Source of the DNA: Camelimonas fluminis
Lineage (GTDB): Bacteria > Pseudomonadota > Alphaproteobacteria > Rhizobiales > Beijerinckiaceae
DNA length: 64,000 bases
Direction of reading: 5' to 3'
Assembly (NCBI RefSeq): GCF_014656355.1
Contig: NZ_BNCG01000004.1
Location: forward strand, 124,001 to 188,000
Below are positions 37,757-49,035 of this stretch, piece by piece. The notes beneath the pieces are model-generated. The model saw only the letters and a program-made list of their open reading frames with translations. It had not been told where the DNA came from and did no database searches. The position numbers and the translations under genes are program-made. Numbering within the stretch: the stretch's first letter is position 1; each line of letters opens with the position of its first letter.

Positions 37757-38905
37757 ATGGATCTCACCCCCACCGAAGAGCAGCGCCTGCTGCGTGAAAG
37801 CGCCGGGCGTTTCGTCCGCGCCCAGTATAACGCCGACGCCCGCCGCAAACGCGCGGAAGCCGGCGAAGGCTTTTCCGCCGCCACCTGGCGGGAGTTCGCC
37901 GATCTGGGCTGGCTCGCCCTGCCATTGCCGGAGGCGCACGGCGGCCTGGGCGGCGGCGCCGTTGAAGTCGGCATGCTGATGGAAGCCTTCGGCGAGGGTC
38001 TTGTCGATTCGCCTTACGTCTCGACAGTGATCCTCGGCGCCGGCGCTGTCGCGGCGGCGGGGTCGTCGGCCCAGCAGGCCGATCTGCTGCCGAAGGTGGC
38101 GGAAGGCGCGCTGCGCATCGCCTTCGCGCACAGCGAGCGCCAGGCCCGCTACAACCTGGCTGACGTGGCGACCCATGCGGTGAAGGATGCTGACGGCTGG
38201 GTGCTCGACGGCGCCAAGACAGCCGTGCTCGACGCCGATGAGGCGGACCTGCTCATTGTCTCCGCCCGCATCCATGGCAACCGCGCCGATGCGAAAGGCA
38301 TTGGCCTGTTCATCGCGCCGCGCGATGCGGAGGGGCTGACCCTGACGACGGATCTGCGTCTTGGCGGCGGCAAGGTCGCGCAGGTGGGGCTCGCCGGCGT
38401 GCGTCTCGGCGCCGACGCGCTGCTCGGGGGTCTTGAAGATGCGCTGCCGGTGATCGAAGCGGTGACCGACCACGCCGCCGCGGCGCTGTGCGGCGAGGCC
38501 GTGGGCATGATGCAGACGCTGGTGGAGACCACCGCCGCCTACATCAAGACGCGCGAGCAGTTCGGCAAGCCGCTGTCGGTCAATCAGGCGCTGCGCCATC
38601 GCATGGCCGACATGGCCGTGGCGGTGGAGGAGGCGCGCTCGCTGGCCCTGCGCGCCGCACTGTTCGCCGACGCCGAGCCCGTTGACCGCGCCCGCGCCGT
38701 CTCCGGCGCCAAGGCGAAGATCGGCCGCGGCGCGCGCTTCGTCGCCGAGCAGGCCGTGCAGTTGCATGGCGGCATGGGCGTTACCGAGGAGCTGGAGATC
38801 GGCGCTTTCCTCAAGCGCGTGGTGTTCTTCGACGCCATGTTCGGCGGCGTCGATCATCATCTGAAGCGCCACGCGGCTCTCAGCGCCGCCGGACGCGCCG
38901 CCTGA
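37757..38905 (+). CDS. Acyl-CoA dehydrogenase family protein, small (PimD-like) subunit
   Basis: A 382-residue acyl-CoA dehydrogenase-fold protein starting MDLTPTEEQRLLRESAGRFV. It resembles the small subunit of pimeloyl-CoA dehydrogenase (PimD): REQFGKPLSVNQALRHRMADM and QLHGGMGVTEELEIGAFLKRV are kept, but the usual end motif YxGTSE is replaced by DAMFGGVDHHLKRHA. The FAD-binding middle region is weak, as expected if the complete active site forms only with the partner encoded downstream. It begins two bases after the hydratase stop. Confidence 0.88.
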   Translation: MDLTPTEEQRLLRESAGRFVRAQYNADARRKRAEAGEGFSAATWREFADLGWLALPLPEAHGGLGGGAVEVGMLMEAFGEGLVDSPYVSTVILGAGAVAAAGSSAQQADLLPKVAEGALRIAFAHSERQARYNLADVATHAVKDADGWVLDGAKTAVLDADEADLLIVSARIHGNRADAKGIGLFIAPRDAEGLTLTTDLRLGGGKVAQVGLAGVRLGADALLGGLEDALPVIEAVTDHAAAALCGEAVGMMQTLVETTAAYIKTREQFGKPLSVNQALRHRMADMAVAVEEARSLALRAALFADAEPVDRARAVSGAKAKIGRGARFVAEQAVQLHGGMGVTEELEIGAFLKRVVFFDAMFGGVDHHLKRHAALSAAGRAA

Positions 38906-38970
38906 AGTGTTTTTCGCGCTGCGCCATTCCCTTTTTCCGGGGGCGGCGAGGCGACAGGAGTTGAACTCCC

Positions 38971-40164
38971 ATGAATTTCTCGTTCTCTGATGAGGAAAAG
39001 GCCTTCCGCGAGGAAGTTCGCGAATTCCTCGCTTCCGCGCTGACGCCCGACATGAAGCGGGCCCAGGGCCTGACGCCGTCCGTATTCTCCGACAAGGAGA
39101 TTTCCGACCCGTGGCACCGCGCCCTGGCGTCGAAAGGCTGGGCGGCGCCAGGCTGGCCGCCGGAGGCTGGCGGTCCGACCTGGACGCCGGCGCAGCGCTG
39201 GATTTTCGCCACCGAGTGCGCGAAGGCTGGCGCGCCCAGCGTGTCGCCCATGGGCGTCGCCATGGTTGGCCCGGTCATCATCAGGTTTGGCACGCCGGAG
39301 CAGAAGGCGAAGTACCTGCCGCGCATCCTCAATTGCGAGGACTACTGGTGCCAGGGCTACTCCGAGCCAGGCTCCGGCTCCGATCTGGCCTCGCTGAAGA
39401 CCCGCGCCGTGCGTGATGGCGATCACTACGTCATCAACGGCACCAAGATCTGGACCACGCACGCCCACCACGCCAACATGATGTTCGCTCTGGTGCGCAC
39501 GGACGACACCGGCCGCAAGCAGGAGGGCATCAGCTTCATCCTGATCGACATGACGTCGCCGGGCATCACCATCCGTCCGATCCTGACCATCGGCGGCGAC
39601 CACGAGGTCAACCAGGTCTTCTTCGACGACGTGCGCGTGCCGGTGGAGAACCGCATCGGCGAGGAAGGGCTCGGCTGGACCTACGGCAAGTATCTGCTGG
39701 AGTTCGAGCGCGGCGGCGGCATCGCGGCGGCCCGCCTGCGGCGCGGCCTGCAGCATGTGATCGACATGGCGAACGGCGAGGCCCCTGGCCAGCCGATCGA
39801 CGATCCGGCGCTGGCGCTGAAGATCTCGGAGATCGAGATCGATATCGACGCGCTGGAGCTGACCGAACTGCGGATCATGTCAGCGCTTCAGACCGGCCAG
39901 AACCCCGGAGCCGTCTCCTCGCTGCTGAAATTGCGCAACAGCGAGATCAAGCAGGCCATCACGCGCCTGGCCGTGGATGTCCTCGGCTATGACGCGCTGG
40001 TCTGGGAGCCGACCCGGCCGCTGTATGGCCTGAACCGGGCGACCCTGCCAGAGATCGAACTGCCGGTGGTGCCGGAGTATCTCAACAGCCGCGCCTTCAC
40101 CATCTTCGGCGGCTCGTCCGAAGTGCAGCGCGACATCATCGCCAAGCTGATGGTGGGGCTGTAA
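38971..40164 (+). CDS. Acyl-CoA dehydrogenase family protein, large (PimC-like) subunit
   Basis: A 397-residue acyl-CoA dehydrogenase. WCQGYSEPGSGSDLASLKTRAV is the FAD/substrate signature, VNQVFFDDVRVP and RIGEEGLGWTYGKYLLEFERGGG follow, and the end is RAFTIFGGSSEVQRDIIAKLM. It is similar to the large subunit of pimeloyl-CoA dehydrogenase (PimC) and to paired ACADs of steroid and dicarboxylate breakdown. With the preceding gene it probably makes a heteromeric flavoenzyme. No CoA ligase or thiolase gene is adjacent, so the substrate stays open. A ribosome binding site (ACAGGAG) lies upstream. Confidence 0.9.
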   Translation: MNFSFSDEEKAFREEVREFLASALTPDMKRAQGLTPSVFSDKEISDPWHRALASKGWAAPGWPPEAGGPTWTPAQRWIFATECAKAGAPSVSPMGVAMVGPVIIRFGTPEQKAKYLPRILNCEDYWCQGYSEPGSGSDLASLKTRAVRDGDHYVINGTKIWTTHAHHANMMFALVRTDDTGRKQEGISFILIDMTSPGITIRPILTIGGDHEVNQVFFDDVRVPVENRIGEEGLGWTYGKYLLEFERGGGIAAARLRRGLQHVIDMANGEAPGQPIDDPALALKISEIEIDIDALELTELRIMSALQTGQNPGAVSSLLKLRNSEIKQAITRLAVDVLGYDALVWEPTRPLYGLNRATLPEIELPVVPEYLNSRAFTIFGGSSEVQRDIIAKLMVGL

Positions 40165-40197
40165 ACAGCGCCTGAGCGTCAGACCTCGCATGGTTGG

Positions 40198-40223
40198 AAT
40201 GGCCGGGATTGCCCGGCCATTTT
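40198..40223. terminator. Terminator between the acyl-CoA dehydrogenase and ASCH genes
   Basis: AATGGCCGGG (40198-40207) pairs perfectly with CCCGGCCATT (40212-40221) around ATTG, followed by TTC. The convergent minus-strand gene ends right beside it. Confidence 0.75.
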
Positions 40224-40630
40224 CATGTCTGGGGAGGGGCCTGTCCGGACGGACGTTCCGGCCAGTCGACCAGATAGATGTCCTGCGCCGCCAGCACGGC
40301 CCCGCGCCACGCGACCGGGCGAATGTCCGCCAGTTCCCAGGCGAGCCAGCCGTCCGCGCAAGAGCTGGCGCAGGCGGCGGTCATGTCGGCGCGGGTGAAC
40401 GGCCGGACCGTCGTCACCCGCACGATTGCCACGGCCCGCCCATCCGGATCTTCATCGCCAGCCTGGCGTAGGAACTGGCGGTTCTCGACGATCAGCAAGT
40501 CCCCGGTTGACGTCAGAGGCGGGGCCCAACGCTGGGCTCCGAGGGTTTTGACGCCGGAAGCGATCTTGCCTCCACTGGGCGCAACCACTGACAGGGCCTT
40601 GATCTGGCTGCCTTTGAGGCCGTCGCTCAC
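40223..40630 (-). CDS. ASCH-like domain protein
   Basis: A 135-residue soluble protein. The segment GGKIASGVKTLGAQRWAPPLTSTGDLLIVENRQFLR followed by GRAVAIVRVTTVRPF fits the ASCH domain, a PUA-like RNA-binding fold: a Gly-Lys-Thr-containing loop, then a beta strand ending in a basic residue. The Glu usual in the ASCH loop is not obvious. Its GTG start overlaps the stop of the DUF1624 gene (GTGA), so translation is coupled. Its cellular role is unknown. Confidence 0.65.
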   Translation of the reverse strand: MSDGLKGSQIKALSVVAPSGGKIASGVKTLGAQRWAPPLTSTGDLLIVENRQFLRQAGDEDPDGRAVAIVRVTTVRPFTRADMTAACASSCADGWLAWELADIRPVAWRGAVLAAQDIYLVDWPERPSGQAPPQT

Positions 40631-41661
40631 TGCGGTTTGGCCGCGTCGCTGCACTGGCCGATGGTCTGACCCAGCCGCGCCCGGCCAGCCGGGGTGATGT
40701 CGCCGGAGACGACTGGCGCTGACAGCCCGTCCTGACGCAGGCTGCCCACGAGACAGTCGCAATATTTCTGGCAGAAGGCTTCCGATCCGGCGTTGGCGGC
40801 GCAGGCAAAATGGCAGGTGCGCGTCACCCGCATGTCCAACGCCGCCTGCGATGGGCCGATGACCCAGGCGATGGCGCCGAACAGGCCCATCAGCACGATC
40901 TGGTGGGTCAGATAGATGATCAGGCTGTGCCGGCCGGCGAAAGTCAGCGTCTTGCCGATGCGGCCAGCGTCGCGCCAGCGGCCAGCCGCCGTGGCCGGAA
41001 ACCAGGCGAGGCAGGCCCGGGCCGCCGCCACGCCGAGCAGCACCGCGCCGAACCAGGGGAAGATGGGAACCCAGTCGGCCGTGTTGGGAACGACATCGGC
41101 GAGGCCGGTGACAATCAGCGGGCCGTGGCTGAACAGCGGTGAAGTCCAGAAGAAGGGCAGGGCGATGACGCCGGCGCCGGCCAGCGCCGTCAGCGGCCAC
41201 GGCGCGCGCAGGAACGGCAGGGCCAGAATGCTGGCGGCGGCGATGCAGTGCAGGATGCCGAAGAAAATGAATTGCTGCGGGTTGGTGAACCAGGTGGACG
41301 CGGTCACAGCCGCCGCGCCGGCGACCACCATTGCCATCCGCTTGCCCCAGGCCTTCCAGTAACCGGTCGTCCAGTTGACGCCGTTCTGGCTGGCCAGCAC
41401 GAGGCTAACGCCGACGAGGAACAGGAAGCTGCTGGCGATGCCGTGGGCGAAGTTGCGCCAGAATGGCGAATTCACCGCGTCGATGGGCGCCAGGTTGAAA
41501 AAGGTGATGTCCCAGGCGCTGTGGTAGATCACCATGGCGGCCAAAGCGACGCCGCGCGCCGCATCGATGATCGGCAGGCGGACCGTACGTTTCGACGTTG
41601 TGGAGGCGGACGGGGTGGAAAGAGCTTTGTCAGCGAGACCGCTTGCGCTGTCCAGGATCAT
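40627..41661 (-). CDS. DUF1624 membrane protein with cysteine-rich C-terminal tail
   Basis: A 344-residue polytopic membrane protein of the heparan-alpha-glucosaminide N-acetyltransferase-like family. The conserved opening [56 protein letters not shown] and [15 protein letters not shown] mark the DUF1624 domain, likely an acyltransferase in the membrane. From about residue 275 an unusual tail carries six cysteines (283, 287, 297, 301, 303, 337). Its ATG overlaps the bpt stop codon (ATGA), and the ASCH gene overlaps its end. The acceptor is unknown. Confidence 0.85.
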   Translation of the reverse strand: MILDSASGLADKALSTPSASTTSKRTVRLPIIDAARGVALAAMVIYHSAWDITFFNLAPIDAVNSPFWRNFAHGIASSFLFLVGVSLVLASQNGVNWTTGYWKAWGKRMAMVVAGAAAVTASTWFTNPQQFIFFGILHCIAAASILALPFLRAPWPLTALAGAGVIALPFFWTSPLFSHGPLIVTGLADVVPNTADWVPIFPWFGAVLLGVAAARACLAWFPATAAGRWRDAGRIGKTLTFAGRHSLIIYLTHQIVLMGLFGAIAWVIGPSQAALDMRVTRTCHFACAANAGSEAFCQKYCDCLVGSLRQDGLSAPVVSGDITPAGRARLGQTIGQCSDAAKPQ

Positions 41662-42404
41662 TCGTGGCGTCTCCAGCCCGCGCCGGTCAGGCGTTCCTGC
41701 GGCGTGAAGCGGGCTTTGTAGGCCATTTTTCGTGAACCTTCGACCCAGAAGCCCAGGTAGACATACGGCAGGCCCATCTCGCGGGCCCGACGGATATGGT
41801 CAAGAATCATGAAGGCGCCGAGGCTGCGGCGCTCTTCGGCCGGATCATAGAAGGAATAGACCATCGACAGGCCGTCGCTGAGCACGTCGGTCAGGGCGGC
41901 GGCGATCAGCGGCCCCTGACCGCGACCATTGATGGCCGTATCGGGTCCGCGCCGGCGCCAGGTGAGGAGGCGGGTGTCCACATGGCTGTCCTCGACCATG
42001 GTGACGTAGTCCTGCACGCTCATGTCGGCCATGCCGCCATCGTGGTGGCGGGCAGTCAGGTAGTCGCGAAACAGGCAGTATTGCTCCGCTGTGGCCGCGG
42101 GCGCGCCCATGGCGCCGACAAGATCGGCGTTGGCGCGCAGCACCCGGCGAAAGCTCTTGCCGGGCGAGAAGTCATCAACCACCACGCGCACCGAGACGCA
42201 GGCGGAGCAGCCTTCACAGGCCGGCCGGTAGGCGATGGTCTGCGAGCGACGGAAGCCGTTCTGGCTCAGCAGATCGTTGAGCCCGGCGGCGCGCCGGCCG
42301 ACTAGGTGGGTAAACACCTTCCGTTCCTGACGGCCGGGCAGGTAGGGGCAGGTCGCCGGCCCTGTGAGATAGAACTGGGGCGTTTCGCGCGGATGTGTGG
42401 TCAC
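41658..42404 (-). CDS. bpt: Aspartate/glutamate leucyltransferase (Bpt/Ate family)
   Basis: A 248-residue leucyl/arginyl-tRNA-protein transferase of the bacterial N-degron pathway; it adds Leu from Leu-tRNA to proteins starting with Asp or Glu, marking them for ClpS-ClpAP. [27 protein letters not shown] opens the domain and CEGCSAC (Cys63, 66, 69) is the conserved cysteine cluster; [20 protein letters not shown] and [17 protein letters not shown] close it. GTG 42404 is the start, with AGGGGA upstream and family N-terminus [10 protein letters not shown]. The frame continues to 42542 without similarity. clpS/clpA are not in this window. Confidence 0.93.
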   Translation of the reverse strand: MTTHPRETPQFYLTGPATCPYLPGRQERKVFTHLVGRRAAGLNDLLSQNGFRRSQTIAYRPACEGCSACVSVRVVVDDFSPGKSFRRVLRANADLVGAMGAPAATAEQYCLFRDYLTARHHDGGMADMSVQDYVTMVEDSHVDTRLLTWRRRGPDTAINGRGQGPLIAAALTDVLSDGLSMVYSFYDPAEERRSLGAFMILDHIRRAREMGLPYVYLGFWVEGSRKMAYKARFTPQERLTGAGWRRHE

Positions 42405-42747
42405 GCTGCTGGTCCCCTGTCGCTGGGCGCGGCGAAGCATTCGCTGGCAAGCCCAGCGTACCATCGCCTGCCTGCCGGGAGAATGGGCTTTGCGGGGCGC
42501 CCGGCCGCGCTGTTTGCCCCCTTTGCGGGGCGACAATAACAAAGCCCAATAAAGAAGGGGGCGTCGCGAACGCCTCCGTCTTCATCCGCCGGTCGGCGCG
42601 ATCCCTGCTCTTGCCGGATCTGTCCGGGGACAGCTTCTGATCAACATGACCCGGAAGTCGTTTGAGGTTTTCCCGTTTTGGGCGAAGTCTGATTTGAGCA
42701 AAGCCTGATCGACCAGACGAGCCTGCCTGGCCGGAAAGCGCTTGAGG
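42405..42747. other. Gap between bpt and the RDD gene
   Basis: These 343 bases hold one copy of a dispersed repeat (42699-42742) and presumably the promoter of the bpt group. No gene is seen. Confidence 0.5.
42699..42742. repeat. Dispersed intergenic repeat, copy 2
   Basis: It shares CTGATCGACCAGACG, then CTGCC and GGAAAGCGCT, with 24151-24196. It abuts the end of the RDD gene. Confidence 0.6.
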
Positions 42748-43227
42748 TCAGTCGTTCCAGACCACCACCAGGCCGGCGAGATAGTCGTGTCCCATCCGGC
42801 CCCGGTCGTCGATCACGCCGATCACCACGTCCGCGAGCCACAGCAGGCCGGTGCTGGCGGCGAGATAGAAGAACAATGCGTGCGCCCCGGCGGTGATGGC
42901 GTCAACGCGGCCGCCGTCGGCGCGCACCACGCGCATGCCCAGCATGCGCATGCCGATGGTGGACTGCCTGGAGCCGCCCACCGTCACCATGCTGTAGATG
43001 ATGCCGGAAGCCGGAACCACCAGGGCGAACAGGAACCAGCCCAGGCCGAATGTCAGAAAACCCAGCACGCCAACGATGATCGCCAGCAGCACCGTCCACA
43101 GGGCGATGATCACCAGGTCGATCAGCCAGGCGAACAGCCGCGACGTCAGCACGCCGCTGGTGCGCCACGTGCGCTCGCCGCCGGCAGATCCGCCCTGGCC
43201 GCCTGTCGTCAGATCCGTATTCGCCAT
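42748..43227 (-). CDS. RDD family membrane protein
   Basis: A 159-residue protein with the RDD domain: three membrane segments (about 31-52, 58-80 and 118-138) and the pattern SRLFAWLIDLVIIALW in the first helix, where the Arg and Asp of the name would sit, then GMRMLGMRVVRADGGRV. RDD proteins are thought to move or sense small ligands; the role here is unknown. ATG 43227 is chosen over a codon seven residues earlier. It follows the hemB and anchored-protein genes on the same strand. Confidence 0.88.
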   Translation of the reverse strand: MANTDLTTGGQGGSAGGERTWRTSGVLTSRLFAWLIDLVIIALWTVLLAIIVGVLGFLTFGLGWFLFALVVPASGIIYSMVTVGGSRQSTIGMRMLGMRVVRADGGRVDAITAGAHALFFYLAASTGLLWLADVVIGVIDDRGRMGHDYLAGLVVVWND

Positions 43228-43406
43228 TTTATCTCGCCGTTCCGCCACAACGTCCCGGGCGCCCGCACGGACGCGCCTTCGCAGTCACGCTCTATATATG
43301 CGCGCTCCAGTGGTGTTTTTAAGGTGTGATTTGCGTACGGGATACGGGATGGGCGCAATCTCCTCCGCAATCGTCGGGTCTGGCGCGCTCATCAGGTCTG
43401 GCGCGC

Positions 43407-43919
43407 TCAGCGGCGCGGCGCGATGGCTTGCGAGGCGGCCGGATCTGGCGGCGGGCCATCGCTGGCCTCCAAGTAGAAGCGGCGCAGAAAATAGAAATTG
43501 GCCTCCGCCAGCGGGCCGCGCTCGGTGGCGACGCTGGTGAGGCGCACCTGGGCGTCGTCGCCGCTTGTGGCGTAGCGGCACGAGACCTCGCGGCGGCGCA
43601 ACCGGCCGTCGGCAGTCTGCGCCGTATAGGCGATGCGTACGCTGGAGCGCGCGGCGCCGGGGCGGGGCGCAGCCAGTGAGAAAATGGCGTCGGAGGGATT
43701 CAGGGCCGGGATCACCGAGCGGCAGAGGCTGGCGGCCCGGTCGTTGACGGCGGGCTGGAACGCCCACCAGGCGCCGACGCCGGCAAGACCGAGGCAGACG
43801 CCAACGCCCACGGCCGAAAATGCCTCGGCCCGCAACAGGCCGCGACGACCCGGCGTCTCCGGGCGGCCGCCAGAGGCGCCGCCTGTCTTTCCGTTCGCGG
43901 CGGGGTCAGGGCCGTTCAT
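43407..43919 (-). CDS. Hypothetical protein with one membrane anchor
   Basis: A 170-residue protein I do not recognise. Residues 1-30 are Gly/Arg-rich and cytoplasmic by charge; one membrane segment lies at about 35-54 (AFSAVGVGVCLGLAGVGAWWAF). The rest, probably periplasmic, has a conserved-looking core ASLCRSVIPALNPSDAIFSL and REVSCRYATSGDDAQVRLTSV, with two cysteines that could pair. AAGGA lies nine bases before the ATG. It starts 29 bases after hemB and should be co-transcribed. Confidence 0.7.
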   Translation of the reverse strand: MNGPDPAANGKTGGASGGRPETPGRRGLLRAEAFSAVGVGVCLGLAGVGAWWAFQPAVNDRAASLCRSVIPALNPSDAIFSLAAPRPGAARSSVRIAYTAQTADGRLRRREVSCRYATSGDDAQVRLTSVATERGPLAEANFYFLRRFYLEASDGPPPDPAASQAIAPRR

Positions 43920-43948
43920 GGCGGGGCGTCCTTATTCCCCAAAGGCGC

Positions 43949-46279
<2,331 letters not shown>

Positions 46280-46509
46280 CGGGGCGCGCTGTTTTTCCGG
46301 TGAGGCGGCTGCCGTCGCCCATCGGAAAATGACATGAACCCAATGGTTTGCGGCAGAATCCGGAATCAGTTTCGCCGGATTGTCCCGGCCAGAGGCGTTT
46401 TCCTGGAGGACGTGAACGCTCCGGGGTGAAAAAGTACGGCGGACCAGGCGGGTAGGGCGGCTTTCTGAATCGACCCGTCAGGAATGCGCCATATGGAAAG
46501 AGGTGCCCC

Positions 46510-46965
46510 GTGGCGGCGCAAGGCGAAGAAACCCGGACGGAAGGCGGACGCGCCGGCGGCGTCATCGAGGCCCTGCGCGCCTCGCCATTGCCGCGCGTGC
46601 GCTGGGGGCTGATCCTCGTCTGGTTCCTGCGCCTGATGGCGGTGCTGTGGATGATGATGGGTCTGCTGGCCTGGGCCGACATTCTTGGCCTGACGCCGTC
46701 GCCAGTCCCGTTCGAGGATCGCGGCCTCGGCGCCCAAGCGGTGGTGGTCTATTTCGCCGTGTTCAATCTGGTCGCCGCAGTCGGGCTGTGGCTCACCAGC
46801 ACCTGGGGCGGCATCATGTGGCTGCTGGCGCTGATGAGCCACATGATCATGGCGATTTTCCTGCCGCAGGTCGTGGCGAGCGGCGTGTTCACGGTCGCCA
46901 TGTTTGGCGTGCTGGCGGTCCTCTATCTGGTGATCTCCTGGCTGGCCGCCCATGATCAGGAGTAA
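46510..46965 (+). CDS. DUF6163 family membrane protein
   Basis: A 151-residue protein with four membrane segments (about 32-50, 70-92, 98-115 and 122-145). RWGLILVWFLRLMAVLWMMMGLLAWADILG and the following pattern match small Hyphomicrobiales proteins classed as DUF6163; no function is known. GTG 46510 has AAGAGGTG upstream. The gene ends five bases before the ArsC-like gene, so the two share a message. Confidence 0.8.
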   Translation: MAAQGEETRTEGGRAGGVIEALRASPLPRVRWGLILVWFLRLMAVLWMMMGLLAWADILGLTPSPVPFEDRGLGAQAVVVYFAVFNLVAAVGLWLTSTWGGIMWLLALMSHMIMAIFLPQVVASGVFTVAMFGVLAVLYLVISWLAAHDQE

Positions 46966-46969
46966 CGGC

Positions 46970-47353
46970 ATGAGCGCCGACACGGCTACACAAGTCACGA
47001 TCTGGCACAATCCCGCGTGCTCCACCTCGCGCCGTGCGCTTGAATTGATCCGCGCCGCCGGGGTCGAGCCGCGCGTCGTGCTCTACCTCAAGGACGCGCC
47101 GGACCGCGCCGCGCTGGCCGGGCTGGCGGCGCGGGTGGAGGGCGGGGCTGGCGCCCTGCTCCGGCGCAAGGGCGATCTTTGGGAAGAACTGGCCCCCGCG
47201 CTCGGCCTCGACCGCCCGGACGTGACCGACGCGGCCATTCTCGACGCCATCGCCGCGCATCCCGCATTGCTCAACCGGCCCGTCGTCGTCGGGCCCGGCG
47301 GCGCCGCAGCCTGCCGGCCGCCCGAGCGCGCGCTGGATTTGCTGCCGGCCTGA
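46970..47353 (+). CDS. arsC: ArsC/glutaredoxin-type arsenate reductase family protein
   Basis: A 127-residue thioredoxin-fold protein of the ArsC/Spx class. Cys17 in HNPACSTSR is the catalytic cysteine; LLNRPVVVGPGGAAACRPPERALDLL is the closing motif of glutaredoxin-linked arsenate reductases. AGGAG lies seven bases before the ATG. No arsR, arsB or acr3 gene is near, so a true arsenic role is not proven; a YffB-like function is the alternative. It follows the DUF6163 gene closely. Confidence 0.85.
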   Translation: MSADTATQVTIWHNPACSTSRRALELIRAAGVEPRVVLYLKDAPDRAALAGLAARVEGGAGALLRRKGDLWEELAPALGLDRPDVTDAAILDAIAAHPALLNRPVVVGPGGAAACRPPERALDLLPA

Positions 47354-47757
47354 CCGCGCCCCCTGACGCGTCTGTTGCCTGGAAGCGACAGCGCCGCGTA
47401 TGTGGCGATTTCGTGCGACGCTGTCGCCCGCGCGTTTCCGCCGCGTAATCCGGCGATATGGCTTCAGGATCAACCGGATAGGTCGGTTTCGGCGCCTGCG
47501 GTCGCGAAAGCCGACGCGCGGCGGCCACCATTTCAGATGACCTGCGCCACAAAAAGGCCCTGCTGATCATGGTTTGGTAAGACCATGGGTTTACGAGGGT
47601 AATCCATGCATCTGGCGACAACCACGACGCCTCCGCCGCCATGCCTTCGCGGGGGGTGGTCCGTGGGGTGTCGCCGGCTTCGCTTGAACATGCTCTGGCG
47701 CGGGCAGGCCTGCGCGGCTCCAACCTGCACGGCTTCAGGACGATGAATTCCAGGACA
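47354..47757. other. Gap before the L,D-transpeptidase gene
   Basis: These 404 bases should contain the promoter of the L,D-transpeptidase gene. Nothing else is recognised; open frames on both strands look like chance in GC-rich DNA. Confidence 0.45.
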
Positions 47758-49035
47758 ATGAACGAGAAGACCTTTTCGATGAAGCGCCGCGCCTTTCTGT
47801 TTGGCGCCGCCTCGGCTGCGACTGGCCTCGCCATTGGGCCCGCATTCGCCCAGAAATTCGCCTTCGACGACCAGAGCGAATGGACGCAGAGCTACGACTC
47901 CGGCACCAACAGCCGTCTGGCCCGCTCGTCCACGCCGCTGCTCTCGCAGGAAACCGTGGCGGCGACAGAGCAGGCCATCGCCAGCCTGCGCGACGCCGTG
48001 GGCCGTGGGGGCTGGGGCACGGTTCAGGCCGGCCAGCGGCTGCGCCTTGGCTCAAAGGGGCCCGCCGTCGTCGCGCTGCGCCAGCGTCTGGCCGCCTCGG
48101 GCGATCTTCAGGCCTCGGGCGGCGCCCAGGACGTTTACGACAGCTATGTTGAAGCTGGCGTGAAGCGCTTCCAGCAGCGCCACGGGCTCAACGCCACCGG
48201 CGCGCTGAACAACCAGACCATCGCCGCGATGAACGTGCCAGCCGCGACGCGCCTGCGCCAGATGGAGACCAATCTGGTCCGTCTGCGTTCGCTCTCCGGC
48301 AATCCCGGCCGCCGCTACGCGGTGGTCAACATTCCGGCCGCGCTGGTTGAAACCGTCGCCGACAATCACGTGGTCAGCCGTCACGCCGCCGGCGTCGGCA
48401 AGATCGACCGCCAGTCCCCGATCATGAACGCGAAGGTCACCCAGGTGAACTTCAACCCGTTCTGGACCGTGCCGGCCTCGATCATCCGCAAGGACCTGAT
48501 TCCTAAGATGCGGAAGGATCCGAACTATCTGACGGACCAGAAAATCCGCATCTACTCGAACGGCGTCGAGATTCCGCCCTCGCAGGTCAACTGGAACTCC
48601 ACCGAAGCCACGCGCTACATGTTCCGTCAGGATCCGGGCGCCGACATCAACTCCATGGGCTTCGTGCGCATCAACATCCCCAATCCGCACGGCGTCTACA
48701 TGCACGACACCCCTGCGCGCGGCGTGTTCGGCGACGATTTCCGCTTCGTCTCCTCGGGCTGCGTCCGCCTGCAGAACGTGCGCGACTACGTCGCCTTCCT
48801 GCTGCAGGAAACTCCCGGCTGGAACCCCCAGTCGATCCAGGCCGCGATTGATTCGGGCAAGCGCATCGACGCCACCCTGTCGACGCCGCTGCCGATCTAC
48901 TGGACCTACATCACCTCCTGGGCGACCCCCGAGGGCGTGGCCCAGTTTCGCGACGACATCTACAACCGCGACGGCCTTGGCCCGGCGGCGGCGATGGCCG
49001 CGGCCGCTGCGGAAGAGACCGAAGCCGCGCACTGA
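47758..49035 (+). CDS. L,D-transpeptidase (YkuD domain) with peptidoglycan-binding domain
   Basis: A 425-residue exported enzyme that forms 3-3 cross-links or anchors proteins to peptidoglycan. The signal peptide MKRRAFLFGAASAATGLAIGPAFAQ has a twin arginine followed by a hydrophobic run and an AxA-like cleavage site. A peptidoglycan-binding domain spans about 95-160 (RLGSKGPAVVALRQRL, FQQRHGLNATG). The YkuD domain ends with His316 and the nucleophile Cys335 in FVSSGCVRLQN. Starts at 47743, 47758 and 47779 are all possible; none has a clear best ribosome binding site. Confidence 0.9.
   Translation: MNEKTFSMKRRAFLFGAASAATGLAIGPAFAQKFAFDDQSEWTQSYDSGTNSRLARSSTPLLSQETVAATEQAIASLRDAVGRGGWGTVQAGQRLRLGSKGPAVVALRQRLAASGDLQASGGAQDVYDSYVEAGVKRFQQRHGLNATGALNNQTIAAMNVPAATRLRQMETNLVRLRSLSGNPGRRYAVVNIPAALVETVADNHVVSRHAAGVGKIDRQSPIMNAKVTQVNFNPFWTVPASIIRKDLIPKMRKDPNYLTDQKIRIYSNGVEIPPSQVNWNSTEATRYMFRQDPGADINSMGFVRINIPNPHGVYMHDTPARGVFGDDFRFVSSGCVRLQNVRDYVAFLLQETPGWNPQSIQAAIDSGKRIDATLSTPLPIYWTYITSWATPEGVAQFRDDIYNRDGLGPAAAMAAAAAEETEAAH

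Noticed and set aside
46366-47025. Minus-strand open frame of 219 residues over the DUF6163 gene.
   Set aside because: His/Gln/Asp-rich antisense composition; the plus-strand gene has a good ribosome binding site and clear membrane segments.
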